From Candidatus Scalindua sp. (GTDB lineage: Bacteria; Planctomycetota; Brocadiia; Brocadiales; Scalinduaceae): a stretch of 35,323 nt of DNA. Under the pieces are notes generated by a model. The model saw only the letters and a program-made list of their open reading frames with translations. It was not told the origin of the DNA and made no database searches. Positions 9,076 through 16,590 of this stretch are shown piece by piece. Position 1 is the first letter of the stretch, and the number at the start of each line of letters is the position of its first letter. A program made the translations under genes and the position numbers. The stretch spans positions 1 to 35,323 of the forward strand of contig JASMMK010000050.1 of the NCBI GenBank assembly GCA_030748215.1, read 5' to 3'.

Positions 9076-9462
9076 CTACTTCTTCTCTTTGTAATCCTTG
9101 ATTGCCGCTTCAATAGCCTCCTGAGCCAGAACTGAACAGTGCATCTTATTTGGTGGCAAGCCGTCCAGTGCCTCAGCTACCGCTTCATTTGTAACCTCCA
9201 GGGCTTCTTCCAAAGTCTTGCCCACAATCATTTCAGTAGACATACTACTTGTTGCAATTGCCGCCCCGCAACCAAATGTCTTAAACTTTGCCTCTACAAT
9301 TTTATTACCTTCTACCTTCAGGTACAACCTCATCACATCACCACAAGCAGGATTACCCACGGTCCCAACAGCATCTGCATCCTTTATATCACCCATATTT
9401 CTGGGTTCCATAAAATGGTCCATCACCTTTTCACTGTATGGTCCATTCATATCATCAGACAT
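9076..9462 (-). CDS. IscU/NifU-type iron-sulfur cluster scaffold
   Basis: 128 residues, the usual length for a stand-alone scaffold. The three ligand cysteines are present: Cys40 in GNPACGD (with Asp42), Cys65 in FGCGAA and Cys109 in MHCSVLA. The protein assembles 2Fe-2S or 4Fe-4S clusters for transfer to apoproteins in the cytoplasm. The ATG at 9462 follows AAAGGAG. No cysteine desulfurase gene is adjacent in the window. The overall motif pattern is closer to the NifU N-domain type common in anaerobes than to E. coli IscU. It is the last gene of a minus-strand run ending at the shared terminator. Confidence 0.93.
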   Translation of the reverse strand: MSDDMNGPYSEKVMDHFMEPRNMGDIKDADAVGTVGNPACGDVMRLYLKVEGNKIVEAKFKTFGCGAAIATSSMSTEMIVGKTLEEALEVTNEAVAEALDGLPPNKMHCSVLAQEAIEAAIKDYKEKK

Positions 9463-9533
9463 AAATCAAACTCCTTTCAACTAGAAAAAATGGAGGGTTT
9501 AACTATTACGAGTATTCTGCCCAAACCTACTGT

Positions 9534-10268
9534 TCAGGCAACTTCTCTTGGTGACTTCCACATCGTTAGTAAAGAAATCACAAACTGTATAAAGAAAGCA
9601 ATTACCGTAAAAACACCTCCAATAAATACGGCAATTGCAAAAACCGGTATCTGTTTTGTTAACCACCAGGAAAACACATCCATCAACAATGATCCAAAAG
9701 GAAAGATCAATAAGATCATTTTAAGCTTCTCATTAATAGACGTAAACAAAAAAATTATTCCACTTAAGGCAAATATCACACCTATGCTGATCATATGGAT
9801 ATGACTAAGTGTTATAAGCCTGGGTACTGATATTCCATTATTTATCCTTGTAAAAACAGCACTGACAGTTGATAGCTTATCAAACGGTGCAAACGACGCA
9901 TCTCCACCGGCTGTGTGACAACGCAGGCAATTTTTCAGTATGATACTTTTCGCCTCATTGGACGTCTCTTTTTTAGCACCTCCCTTTGCCCAGTTAATCA
10001 GGCTATTCCTTTCGTACTCATTATCAAGATGTTCCCTCATAGTACCATTGAGTTTCGATTCGACAAGCAAAACGTCCGGCTGACCGTAATAAGTCAAAAC
10101 TATATCTTGAAGTGAGAACCCGGCTATTCCGTCAGCCCTGTTATATGTAAAAAAAACATTTATCTGAGAAAAGACAAAACCTACTCCCATACAAATGAGG
10201 AAAAGGGTACATAACAACTTTCCACTCGCAGGTAATGTATTCAACCGAAATTCACGCAATCTAATCAT
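9534..10268 (-). CDS. Membrane-anchored mono-haem c-type cytochrome, family not recognised
   Basis: 244 residues. One hydrophobic segment lies near residues 17-38, a hydrophilic domain spans 40-150, and three more segments follow (about 153-176, 182-200, 207-235). The hydrophilic domain contains Cys114-Leu-Arg-Cys117-His118, a c-type haem site, which places this domain on the periplasmic (or equivalent) side. His156 and His158 at the start of the second helix could be haem or quinone ligands, but this is a guess. Role: probably electron transfer at the membrane. The start ATG has GGAAG upstream. It lies 21 bases after the PHP phosphatase gene on the same strand, so the two may be cotranscribed. 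Confidence 0.75.
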   Translation of the reverse strand: MIRLREFRLNTLPASGKLLCTLFLICMGVGFVFSQINVFFTYNRADGIAGFSLQDIVLTYYGQPDVLLVESKLNGTMREHLDNEYERNSLINWAKGGAKKETSNEAKSIILKNCLRCHTAGGDASFAPFDKLSTVSAVFTRINNGISVPRLITLSHIHMISIGVIFALSGIIFLFTSINEKLKMILLIFPFGSLLMDVFSWWLTKQIPVFAIAVFIGGVFTVIAFFIQFVISLLTMWKSPREVA

Positions 10269-10289
10269 TCAAAACTTCCAGAGCACTCT

Positions 10290-11108
10290 CTAACAATGAA
10301 TAGATCTCCCGGAATCAAGTTTATGACTCTTCATAGTTCTATTCTCAAATGTAACGTATTCCTCATAGCCGGCCTCACCTGCAAGCGATATTGCCTTATC
10401 AAAATCTCTGCCCACATCACCAGGAGTATGAGAATCAGAACCGAAGACAATAGGTATATCAAATCTATTATAAATCTTCAGGATTTCGCATGATGGATAA
10501 ATCTCCTTCACCGGTTTTCTCAAACCTGAGGTGTTAATCTCCACTGCAACATTGCACTCTTTAAACACCTTCGCTGTATTCTCTAAATCATCCAATAGTT
10601 CACAACTTGGCCTGTTGCCAAACTTCTTCACTAGATCGCAATGTCCAATTATATCAAAAAGCAAAGTGCGGGCAGATTTACGTAGTAATTCAAAGTACTC
10701 CTCATAAACTAAATCAACATCCTTACTATCCCATTTTTTGCGCTCTCCAGGATGGTCGAAAGCCCACTCTCCTATGTAATGCACTGAGCCCGTCACATAA
10801 TCAAAATCGTGCTTTGCTAAAAGATCTTTGGTATAAGATACAGTGTCGGGAGTATAGTCAGCTTCCACTCCTAACTTAACACTGATCTCCGGAAATGACT
10901 TGCGTAGTTCCAGAACTTCATTCACATAATCAGGGAGTTCATGAAGCGCCATTGCCAGCCCCAACTCCTTACCACTATCACCACGTAAAGGCAGATGGTC
11001 ATTAAAACCTATCTCATCAAGTCCACAATTTATTGCAGCCCTTACATAATCTGCTACCTCTCCATCCGCATGGCCACATCGATTTGTATGTATGTGATAA
11101 TCTATCAC
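10290..11108 (-). CDS. PHP-family histidinol-phosphatase-like phosphoesterase
   Basis: 272 residues from GTG 11108, chosen because AAAGGA stands seven bases before it and because the PHP fold begins at once (VIDYHIHTNRCGHADG, metal ligands His5 and His7). A TTG-initiated 22-residue extension is possible but unsupported. Other metal-site blocks are GVEADYT, TGSVHYIG, IIGHCDLV and, near the end, GSDSHT (His227). The order and length match HisK-type histidinol phosphatases, which dephosphorylate L-histidinol phosphate in histidine synthesis; other small phosphate esters cannot be excluded. No other his genes are near. Confidence 0.85.
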   Translation of the reverse strand: MIDYHIHTNRCGHADGEVADYVRAAINCGLDEIGFNDHLPLRGDSGKELGLAMALHELPDYVNEVLELRKSFPEISVKLGVEADYTPDTVSYTKDLLAKHDFDYVTGSVHYIGEWAFDHPGERKKWDSKDVDLVYEEYFELLRKSARTLLFDIIGHCDLVKKFGNRPSCELLDDLENTAKVFKECNVAVEINTSGLRKPVKEIYPSCEILKIYNRFDIPIVFGSDSHTPGDVGRDFDKAISLAGEAGYEEYVTFENRTMKSHKLDSGRSIHC

Positions 11109-11317
11109 TATATAATCCTTTAGTGCTATAAATAAGTGTCTTAACTTGAATTTGTTATAACAGAACCGCTTCAATTGCAGGCAGTTACATCAAATCGTTT
11201 GAACTAACGTTTGCTGTGCATCACAATTTTGCAGCGCACATACTACAATAACGATTCTACCTGTGTGATAAGGTAATAACAATAAGAAAATAAGATCCTG
11301 TCACAATTGGCCGATGA
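11109..11317. other. Spacer upstream of the nucleotidyltransferase remnant
   Basis: About 210 bases between the PHP gene and the remnant. No intact gene is seen. The missing N-terminal part of the nucleotidyltransferase is not recognisable here in any frame, beyond a possible degenerate LADERKKAF just before the recognisable block. Confidence 0.4.
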
Positions 11318-11954
11318 AAGAAAAAAAGCATTCTGGAACGAGCGGTAGAACATCTTAACGAACAATATATAAACAATATCATGGTGGTAGCCGGATACAA
11401 GAAGGAAGCAATTAATCTATCCAATTTAAATGTTATTGCAAATGACAACTACAAGATGACAGGTGAAATGGTATCTCTCTCCAAAGCAATTGATACTACC
11501 CGGGAAGAGTGCGTAATCTTATTTGGTGATGTCCTCTTTAAAAAGTACATTCTCAGTATCTTGCTTGACAATCCGTCAGACATTGTCATTATTGTGGATT
11601 CCGTATTTTCTCTTGAAAAAATATCAGTCTGATTTTGTGCATGCAAGCCTTATGGAGGGCAAATCACTCTTTCCAGAAGACAGCTACTATCTGGAAAAAA
11701 TTGTTTATGATCAACCTGGTACAGAATATTATGGGGAGTGGCCGGTAATGGTAAAGCTGACTATGAAGGGCCTGGAAATCATAAAAGCTTTCATCCTGGA
11801 GTTCAGAAGCAAACCGGAGTTCCAGAAAATGAATATCAGGGACATGCTCAACCAATTAGTTGAGAGTGGAAATAAGATTAAAATACAGACGATTTCAGGA
11901 CACAGGATTGATGCAAATGATATCGATGATTTCTCTTTAGCCGGAGAATTTTAA
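11318..11954 (+). pseudogene. Truncated, frameshifted nucleotidyltransferase (NTP_transferase / cytidylyltransferase type)
   Basis: After a TGA at 11315 the frame reads KSILERAVEHL, then INNIMVVAGYKKEAI, NDNYK, TGEMVSLSKA and ILFGDVLFKKYIL. This is the middle of the sugar- or choline-phosphate nucleotidyltransferase fold (LicC-like and PEP-mutase-associated relatives). The N-terminal LAAGxGxRL nucleotide loop and the KPK block are missing. At the A-run near 11615-11621 the frame breaks; adding one A would join VDSVFSLEK to KYQSDFVHASLMEG. It then continues to YYGEWPVMVKLT and a C-terminal tail ending at 11954, resembling the GEW..L.K segment of the family. The loss of the N-terminus plus the frameshift suggest a decaying gene; a sequencing error could explain only the latter. 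Confidence 0.65.
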
Positions 11955-11981
11955 AATTAGAGAGTCACAAATCTCTCTCAA

Positions 11982-12509
11982 CTATTCCACCTTCAACAAC
12001 TTCTCCAGCAGCTCCTTATCCGGAAGCCCATTCGCCTTGTACACTATCACCCCATTCCTATCCAGGACGATATTCAGTGGTATGCCGACAACCTTATAGA
12101 GTCTTGCTGCGACAGCCTTAGTGTCAAGGGCTACCGGATAATTTACCTCATTCTTGTCCATAAGCGATTTAACCTTTTTTGCGCTTTCCTGTATGTCAAT
12201 GCCTAACACATTCAGACCATCATCTTTAAGCTCACTGTAATACTCCTTGAGATGCGGTATTTCATGCCTGCACGACGGACACCATGTTGTGCCAAAAACC
12301 ATCAATGTAACCTTGCCTTTAGCAAAGGCTTCTAACTCGACCTCCTTGCCGTCAAGAGTCGGCAGGCTAAAAGAAGCCGCCCTCTGCCCTATATCTACGC
12401 CTATCTCATCCTCAGCAAAGACTTTACTGTCTGAAGCACCGAATGGAAGAAATAACATTCCGAGTACACTTAAAAACGAAATCACAAATAATCTCATAAA
12501 TATATTCAT
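11982..12509 (-). CDS. TlpA/ResA-like exported thioredoxin-fold protein
   Basis: 175 residues from ATG 12509, which has AGAGGT just upstream; a TTG at 12515 is less likely. A hydrophobic signal peptide or anchor covers the first 24 or so residues, followed by a cleavable-looking region (SKVFAEDE). The AhpC/TSA-thioredoxin domain has GTTWCPSCRHEIPHL, with the redox pair Cys77 and Cys80, and the cis-proline region GIPLNIVLDRNG. Such proteins reduce disulfides outside the cytoplasm, often apocytochrome c before haem attachment, which would suit the cytochrome encoded nearby. It lies 66 bases behind the Fur-family gene and is probably cotranscribed with it. Confidence 0.9.
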   Translation of the reverse strand: MNIFMRLFVISFLSVLGMLFLPFGASDSKVFAEDEIGVDIGQRAASFSLPTLDGKEVELEAFAKGKVTLMVFGTTWCPSCRHEIPHLKEYYSELKDDGLNVLGIDIQESAKKVKSLMDKNEVNYPVALDTKAVAARLYKVVGIPLNIVLDRNGVIVYKANGLPDKELLEKLLKVE

Positions 12510-12575
12510 AAGCAACCTCTCAATATTATTTAAACTAAAAGTGTAGTATAAAAAAGCTGTGAAAAGTGGATCATA

Positions 12576-12998
12576 CTATTGTTTGCTTAAGCAGTCTTTG
12601 CAAGTACCGTAGAAAGATACGTGGTATCTGGAAGGAGTAAACTCTTGCAAAATTCCGTCTGGAAGTTGAGGGTTCACGCTCTCTGCATCAACATCAGAAA
12701 TTTTATTGCACCCTAAACAGATAATGTGATGATGTGTATACGTATTAGGGTCGTAGTGTTTTCTTTCATCATCTATAGTAATCTTCAACACCTCTCCCAT
12801 CTTTTCCAGAATATCCAGTGTCTTATATACAGTGGTAAAAGAGATGGTAGGATATGTCTTCTTAATCGTGGCAAAAATATCCTCTGCAGATGGATGGTCC
12901 AGATTACCCTCAAGAATCTTAAATATTCCCAAACGCTGAGGCGTTATTTTATAATTCCTGTTCCTGAATTTTTCTATCAGATCTTCAGATGTATTCAT
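12576..12998 (-). CDS. Fur-family metalloregulator, PerR-like
   Basis: 140 residues. The N-terminal winged helix includes ITPQRLGIFKIL and SFTTVYKTLDIL. The dimerisation domain has the structural zinc cysteines Cys94/Cys97 (CLGC) and Cys133/Cys136 (CKDC). His35, Asp83 and the His89-91 cluster fit the regulatory metal site. Asp at 83, as in PerR rather than Glu as in Fur, favours a peroxide-sensing PerR type; this is a family-based inference. It represses genes when metal-loaded. A 9-5-9 palindrome lies 64 bases upstream and suggests self-regulation. The downstream TlpA-like gene would share that control. Confidence 0.9.
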   Translation of the reverse strand: MNTSEDLIEKFRNRNYKITPQRLGIFKILEGNLDHPSAEDIFATIKKTYPTISFTTVYKTLDILEKMGEVLKITIDDERKHYDPNTYTHHHIICLGCNKISDVDAESVNPQLPDGILQEFTPSRYHVSFYGTCKDCLSKQ

Positions 12999-13061
12999 TT
13001 TATCACTAATAATAATGTAAAAGTTTCATTACATAGACATAATAAAAACTACTCAACACCC

Positions 13062-13084
13062 AAATGATTAAACAATAATCATTT
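13062..13084. promoter_or_regulatory. Candidate Fur/PerR operator (perfect 9-5-9 palindrome)
   Basis: AAATGATTA and TAATCATTT are exact reverse complements separated by AACAA. The composition (TGATTA/TAATCA) resembles Fur and PerR boxes, and it sits 64 bases before the PerR-like gene. A second, weaker nested palindrome (CAAAT and ATTTG) follows at about 13094-13106. Confidence 0.6.
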
Positions 13085-13133
13085 CAAATTGTCAAATCAT
13101 AATTTGTCTGAATTGAAACTTTCTTTTACTGGT

Positions 13134-13421
13134 TTACTGCAGTATTAAATTATATCCTTCTATAGTTTTGTTGGTTTCATTGTGGTCAAGCCCACCAAGC
13201 CCTACCCTACCTTCAGCCAGGTTGCAAGTTGGTGAATACGGAGTTTCATCAATATTTGTCAGCACCCAGTTCTGTGCAATATACAGGAATACCAATACAA
13301 TAAAAACGGTCATCATACCTTCAAAAATAAGCTTACACACATCCGACTGACTATCCCGTTCGTCAGTTCCCGACCAATCCCGCACTGACAAGTTAGAATT
13401 AGTTTTTGCCTTGCTTTTCAT
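13134..13421 (-). CDS. Small single-pass membrane protein, unknown
   Basis: 95 residues. The ATG at 13421 has a strong AAGGGGAG site upstream, the best argument that it is real. Residues 1-30 are hydrophilic and charged, about 34-52 form one membrane helix (MMTVFIVLVFLYIAQNW), and the tail is polar. There is no lipobox or known motif; two cysteines occur at about 29 and 66. It belongs to a small-gene pair running away from the XRE-S24 repressor, so it may be under that repressor. Function unknown. Confidence 0.7.
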   Translation of the reverse strand: MKSKAKTNSNLSVRDWSGTDERDSQSDVCKLIFEGMMTVFIVLVFLYIAQNWVLTNIDETPYSPTCNLAEGRVGLGGLDHNETNKTIEGYNLILQ

Positions 13422-13437
13422 AACATTTCTCCCCTTT

Positions 13438-13668
13438 TTAGAAAATTTGCAAAAATAACTCGCTTATCCATCCCGAACCAACAAGCAGTAAAATGACAAG
13501 AGTCCAACCTGCCTGAAGTTTTAAAATACAATCTATTCCTATTATTGTCGTCGTACTGTAATTTAACTTTACCAAATAATCTGTCTCGTGAATTCTGTCT
13601 GGCAGGTTAATACGGCTGACTGCAAAGATTAAAATACATTTGAGATAACATTGAAATTTTCCATACAC
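13438..13668 (-). CDS. Possible small membrane protein upstream of the 95-residue gene
   Basis: The frame from ATG 13668 gives 76 residues; the last 30 or so hold a membrane helix (WTLVILLLVGSGWI). No good ribosome site precedes the ATG, and the true start could lie further in. The stop is 16 bases before the next start, with that gene's ribosome site in the gap, which is operon-like spacing. The N-terminal half looks like random AT-rich coding. Unrecognised; may not be a gene. Confidence 0.35.
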   Translation of the reverse strand: MYGKFQCYLKCILIFAVSRINLPDRIHETDYLVKLNYSTTTIIGIDCILKLQAGWTLVILLLVGSGWISELFLQIF

Positions 13669-13734
13669 GAACTTAAAGATTGAATTTAATGAAATAAAAT
13701 TTATAATCTGCCGAATAAGCGATTAACCAACCTT

Positions 13735-13764
13735 TTTGCGAATATTAGCGATTGTTTGCGAATT
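13735..13764 (+). promoter_or_regulatory. Three tandem 10-bp operator-like repeats before the XRE-S24 gene
   Basis: TTTGCGAATA, TTAGCGATTG and TTTGCGAATT follow one another without gaps (consensus TTWGCGAWT). A fourth copy, TAAGCGATTA, lies at 13716-13725, and an inverted copy (AGCGAATTAA on the minus strand) at 13775-13784. The ten-base period puts every copy on the same face of the helix. The position, 28 bases before the repressor start and between divergent genes, suggests an autoregulatory operator. Confidence 0.6.
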
Positions 13765-13791
13765 TATCAAGTATTTAATTCGCTCAGAATT

Positions 13792-14466
13792 ATGAATATT
13801 TTAGAACATCTAGATAAGTTTATAGTTTCAAGGCACTTAAAGAGGGGAGAGTTTGCGAAAATAATTTCTCTATCAAACAGCTATGTATCTGAAATTCTTA
13901 GTGGAAAGCGAGATATTTCAATAAAATTTAAAAAAGGGTTCCAATCCGCTTTTGGTTTTCCACTTGAAGAGCTACCTCACAGAGTTCATATTTCACCTCA
14001 AAGCCTCCCGTCACACGACACCAACAGAGGAACAGACGACACAATCTATTGCAAGATTCCACTTTTCAATATCAAGGCAACTTCCGGACATGAGACATTT
14101 GTAAATGATGAGAGCATTGGTGCGGATCTAGTGTTTCGAAGAGATTGGCTGGACAGAGAGCTGAAGTCAAAACCTGACACTCTATTTATCCTCAGTGCCG
14201 AATCAGATTCCATGGAACCCACTATTCAGCATGATGCCCTACTGATTGTAGACAAGAGCATCGACAGGATTTTAACAGAAGGGATTTATATTCTGAAGAG
14301 AGGGGATACAATCCTCATAAAAAGGATCAGAAAACTCTCAGAGGATACAATCGAACTTATCAGCGACAACCCTGCATACGGCAAGGAAACAATAATGCTG
14401 AACAACCAACCTGAGATCGCGATTCTGGGTAAAGTAATTTATATCTGGAGTGGAAGGAAGATATAA
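13792..14466 (+). CDS. XRE-type repressor with S24 (LexA/CI-like) autopeptidase domain
   Basis: 224 residues from ATG 13792; a TTG at 13756 would start inside the operator repeats and is rejected. Residues about 5-55 form a helix-turn-helix (FAKIISLSNSYVSEILSGKR). Residues about 88-220 form the S24 domain, with Ser140 in ESDSMEPT and Lys177 in ILIKRI as the Ser-Lys dyad. The KATSG at 96-99 is near where the Ala-Gly cleavage bond lies in relatives. Such proteins repress their targets until RecA-stimulated self-cleavage after DNA damage, or act as phage-type switches. No phage genes are nearby; the two small membrane genes run divergently. No ribosome site is evident. Confidence 0.88.
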   Translation: MNILEHLDKFIVSRHLKRGEFAKIISLSNSYVSEILSGKRDISIKFKKGFQSAFGFPLEELPHRVHISPQSLPSHDTNRGTDDTIYCKIPLFNIKATSGHETFVNDESIGADLVFRRDWLDRELKSKPDTLFILSAESDSMEPTIQHDALLIVDKSIDRILTEGIYILKRGDTILIKRIRKLSEDTIELISDNPAYGKETIMLNNQPEIAILGKVIYIWSGRKI

Positions 14467-14478
14467 AAAAGGATAATT

Positions 14479-15211
14479 GTGATGAGAAGGCATGGTTCAC
14501 CTGTTTTTATCTGTATCACCATAGTTTGCCTCATCGTCTTGTTTCCTCCACTTTCACCACTTACTGCAAAAGAGGTCAGACAGTATCACTCAGGCCGATA
14601 CGCACTGGACAGTACTGGGACACAAGAACACGGTACAAGGTGGCTGGGCTACCAGACTCAGCAATCTCCTTGAGAAGGATTTTCCTGGTGAATACGAGGT
14701 TGTCAACAAAGGAATCAATGGTGATACGGCTTATGATGTTTTGAACCGATTAGACCGAGATGTGATTCAGTTGAAACCTGATATTGCTATTGTTACAATC
14801 GGAACAAATGATATATTTGCCAGGTTGAGTGCTGTCCAGAACGCAACTCCTGTCGCTTATCAGAATACCATTACCAACATCTTTAATGAACTGCAACTGA
14901 ACCTCCCCGGCACACCGGTCTTTGCCATGGGCATGACTACATCACTGAGAAAATATGCCCATATAAGATTTGGAAATTTCCTTCCGCAGCAGGATATTGT
15001 ACAAGCTGTTTTTAATGACTACAACAATATACTCTGGGAGTTGATAAAGGAGTACAAGTTCTTCTATGTTGATCTCCCATCCAAATGGCCGGAAGATGTA
15101 GAGGAGAGCTGGAAATTATGCGCTGATGGTATCCACCCAAATAATGCAGGTTACGATCTTATGGCGGAGTTTTTTTTTGATACTCTTCTGTCAACACTTA
15201 TACATCACTAG
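14479..15211 (+). pseudogene. Frameshifted SGNH/GDSL-type hydrolase with signal peptide
   Basis: The first frame (ATG 14479) encodes a signal peptide, ending near PLSPLTAKE. The enzyme continues in another frame from about 14576: DSIT (block I Ser, though the usual Gly before it is Ser), GGWATRLSNLL, NKGINGDTAYD (block II), IGTND (block III) and ADGIHPN (block V Asp-His). The frame change falls at about 14572-14579, and the lost Gly suggests a small deletion there. Without the shift it would be an exported esterase or lysophospholipase-like enzyme acting on ester bonds. No start codon serves the second frame before ATG 14741, which lies past the Ser. Its TAG overlaps the glcF stop codon on the opposite strand by two bases. 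Confidence 0.7.
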
Positions 15212-16458
15212 GAAGTATCGCTATTATCCACACCACCGTTTACCATTGCCTTTTGAAGTATCTGTATTGAGTGAGTAGTCTTTACTTTGGAATCTTTACC
15301 TGCAAAGCCATCGGCTATCTGCATGATACAGCCCGGGCAGTTAGTCGCAACTGTATCCGCCCCGCTTCTTTCAATCGAGTTCACCTTTCTCTCAAGCATC
15401 TTCAGGGTGAGATCGTAATGTATTATGGTAAATATCCCACCGCCGCCACAGCATGAACCCGCCATGTCCATATCAACAAAATCAGAAGATTTCTTTAAGA
15501 CATCTCTTGGCTCCTCAGTGATACCACGTACCCACATAAGATGGCAAGGGTCATGGTAGGTCACCTTCTCATCGATAGGCTTTGCCTTGTAATCATTACC
15601 ACAATACTTTTCGATAAACTCTGAGATATCATAGATTTTATCAGACATCTGCTGCCATGAAGGACCAAGCGTGCGGAGGTAATCCATCTTAATACTCTTG
15701 GTGCATGTTGCACAGGCACTCACTATTGCATCTAGATTGTGGGACTCAAACACCTCTCTGTTTACCTCGGCAAGTTTCTTACTGGATTTGTGATCACCCA
15801 TTGTGGACGAGGGTGTTCCACAGCACAATTGACCTTGTGGTATAACCACCTCTATATTCATCCTGTTCAACACATCTACCACTGCTTCAGCTATATCCAC
15901 ATAGATGTAATTGATCAAACATCCCGTGAACAGCCCTACTCGCATTTTTGGATTTTTCAATTTCCTTGTTGTGCTGAATTTTTTCAAGGCAGTTTTCTTT
16001 GCAAGAGTAGGTATCCACCTCTTACCCATAAACAGGAGCGGAAGATGACGCATCTGCCCCCTCCTCTTTCCCGGAATGAACCTCTGGATTTTAGAACCTA
16101 CTTTGAGCATGAGATCAAAAAGGATCCTCCTGGGTAACATATACCTGAAGATTATCTTCGGCATCAATGGGATGCCCATCTCATCAGCCACTCCACGCAG
16201 CAAAGCAGAAATAATTACCTCGTAATCAACATCTGAAGGGCAAACCTTCCTGCACCTCATACATTTTTTGCAGGAGTAGACATGCTCACGCAACCTTTCA
16301 GTATACACAATCTGTTTATCCCGCAAAGCTTCAGCCAGGCTGATTTTCCCACGCGAAACCGATGACTCATCTCCCGTTTCCAGAAAAACCGGGCAGACAG
16401 TCTGGCATTTACCACATTTAGAACATTTACTTACTTCTTCTTTCCAATCCGTAGTCAT
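15208..16458 (-). CDS. glcF: Glycolate oxidase-type iron-sulfur subunit
   Basis: 416 residues. Two 4Fe-4S sites lie at the N-terminus: Cys12/15/18/22 (CSKCGKCQTVCP) and Cys63/66/69/73 (CKKCMRCRKVCP). Two CCG (heterodisulfide reductase-type) domains follow, with GQLCCGTPSS and AGSCCGGGGIF. It carries electrons from the GlcD flavin subunit to the quinone pool, probably at the inner face of the membrane. It lies 132 bases after glcD on the same strand. The stop codon overlaps that of the convergent SGNH gene. Other D-2-hydroxyacids (lactate, hydroxyglutarate) are possible substrates. Confidence 0.92.
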   Translation of the reverse strand: MTTDWKEEVSKCSKCGKCQTVCPVFLETGDESSVSRGKISLAEALRDKQIVYTERLREHVYSCKKCMRCRKVCPSDVDYEVIISALLRGVADEMGIPLMPKIIFRYMLPRRILFDLMLKVGSKIQRFIPGKRRGQMRHLPLLFMGKRWIPTLAKKTALKKFSTTRKLKNPKMRVGLFTGCLINYIYVDIAEAVVDVLNRMNIEVVIPQGQLCCGTPSSTMGDHKSSKKLAEVNREVFESHNLDAIVSACATCTKSIKMDYLRTLGPSWQQMSDKIYDISEFIEKYCGNDYKAKPIDEKVTYHDPCHLMWVRGITEEPRDVLKKSSDFVDMDMAGSCCGGGGIFTIIHYDLTLKMLERKVNSIERSGADTVATNCPGCIMQIADGFAGKDSKVKTTHSIQILQKAMVNGGVDNSDTS

Positions 16459-16477
16459 AATTTTTCAACAAATTTGA

Positions 16478-16590
16478 AGTGCCTAATTAAACTAAGTGAC
16501 TAAAGTTGCGGCCAAAATCTTGATTTTTTTACTTTAGGCACTCTAGATCACTTTAGGCATTTTAGGCACTTTGACTGCGGCTATGCCGCA
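16478..16590. repeat. Dispersed TTTAGGCACT-type repeats and a small hairpin in the glcD-glcF gap
   Basis: The gap carries AGTGCCTAA (16479-16487) and its reverse complement TTAGGCACT twice (16534-16542, 16562-16570), plus TTTAGGCAT copies. Directly after the glcD stop is a TGCGGC-TAT-GCCGCA hairpin (16576-16590). Similar TTTAG-CAC units recur near 22.7 and 27.4 kb. Confidence 0.65.

Noticed and set aside
9139..9804. A 221-residue plus-strand frame opposite the iscU-like and cytochrome genes
   Set aside because: It overlaps two well-supported minus-strand genes, has no recognisable domain and no ribosome site; a shadow frame.
11109..11174. TTG-initiated extension of the PHP phosphatase
   Set aside because: The GTG at 11108 has a good ribosome site and places the metal-binding HxH motif where the family has it, at the N-terminus.
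11959..11978. AGAGAG/CTCTCT hairpin between the nucleotidyltransferase remnant and the TlpA-like gene as a terminator
   Set aside because: The stem is only six weak pairs with no U-run; not worth a feature.
13756..13791. A longer N-terminus for the XRE-S24 protein from TTG 13756
   Set aside because: It would place the start inside the tandem operator repeats and adds residues with no helix-turn-helix similarity; ATG 13792 fits better.
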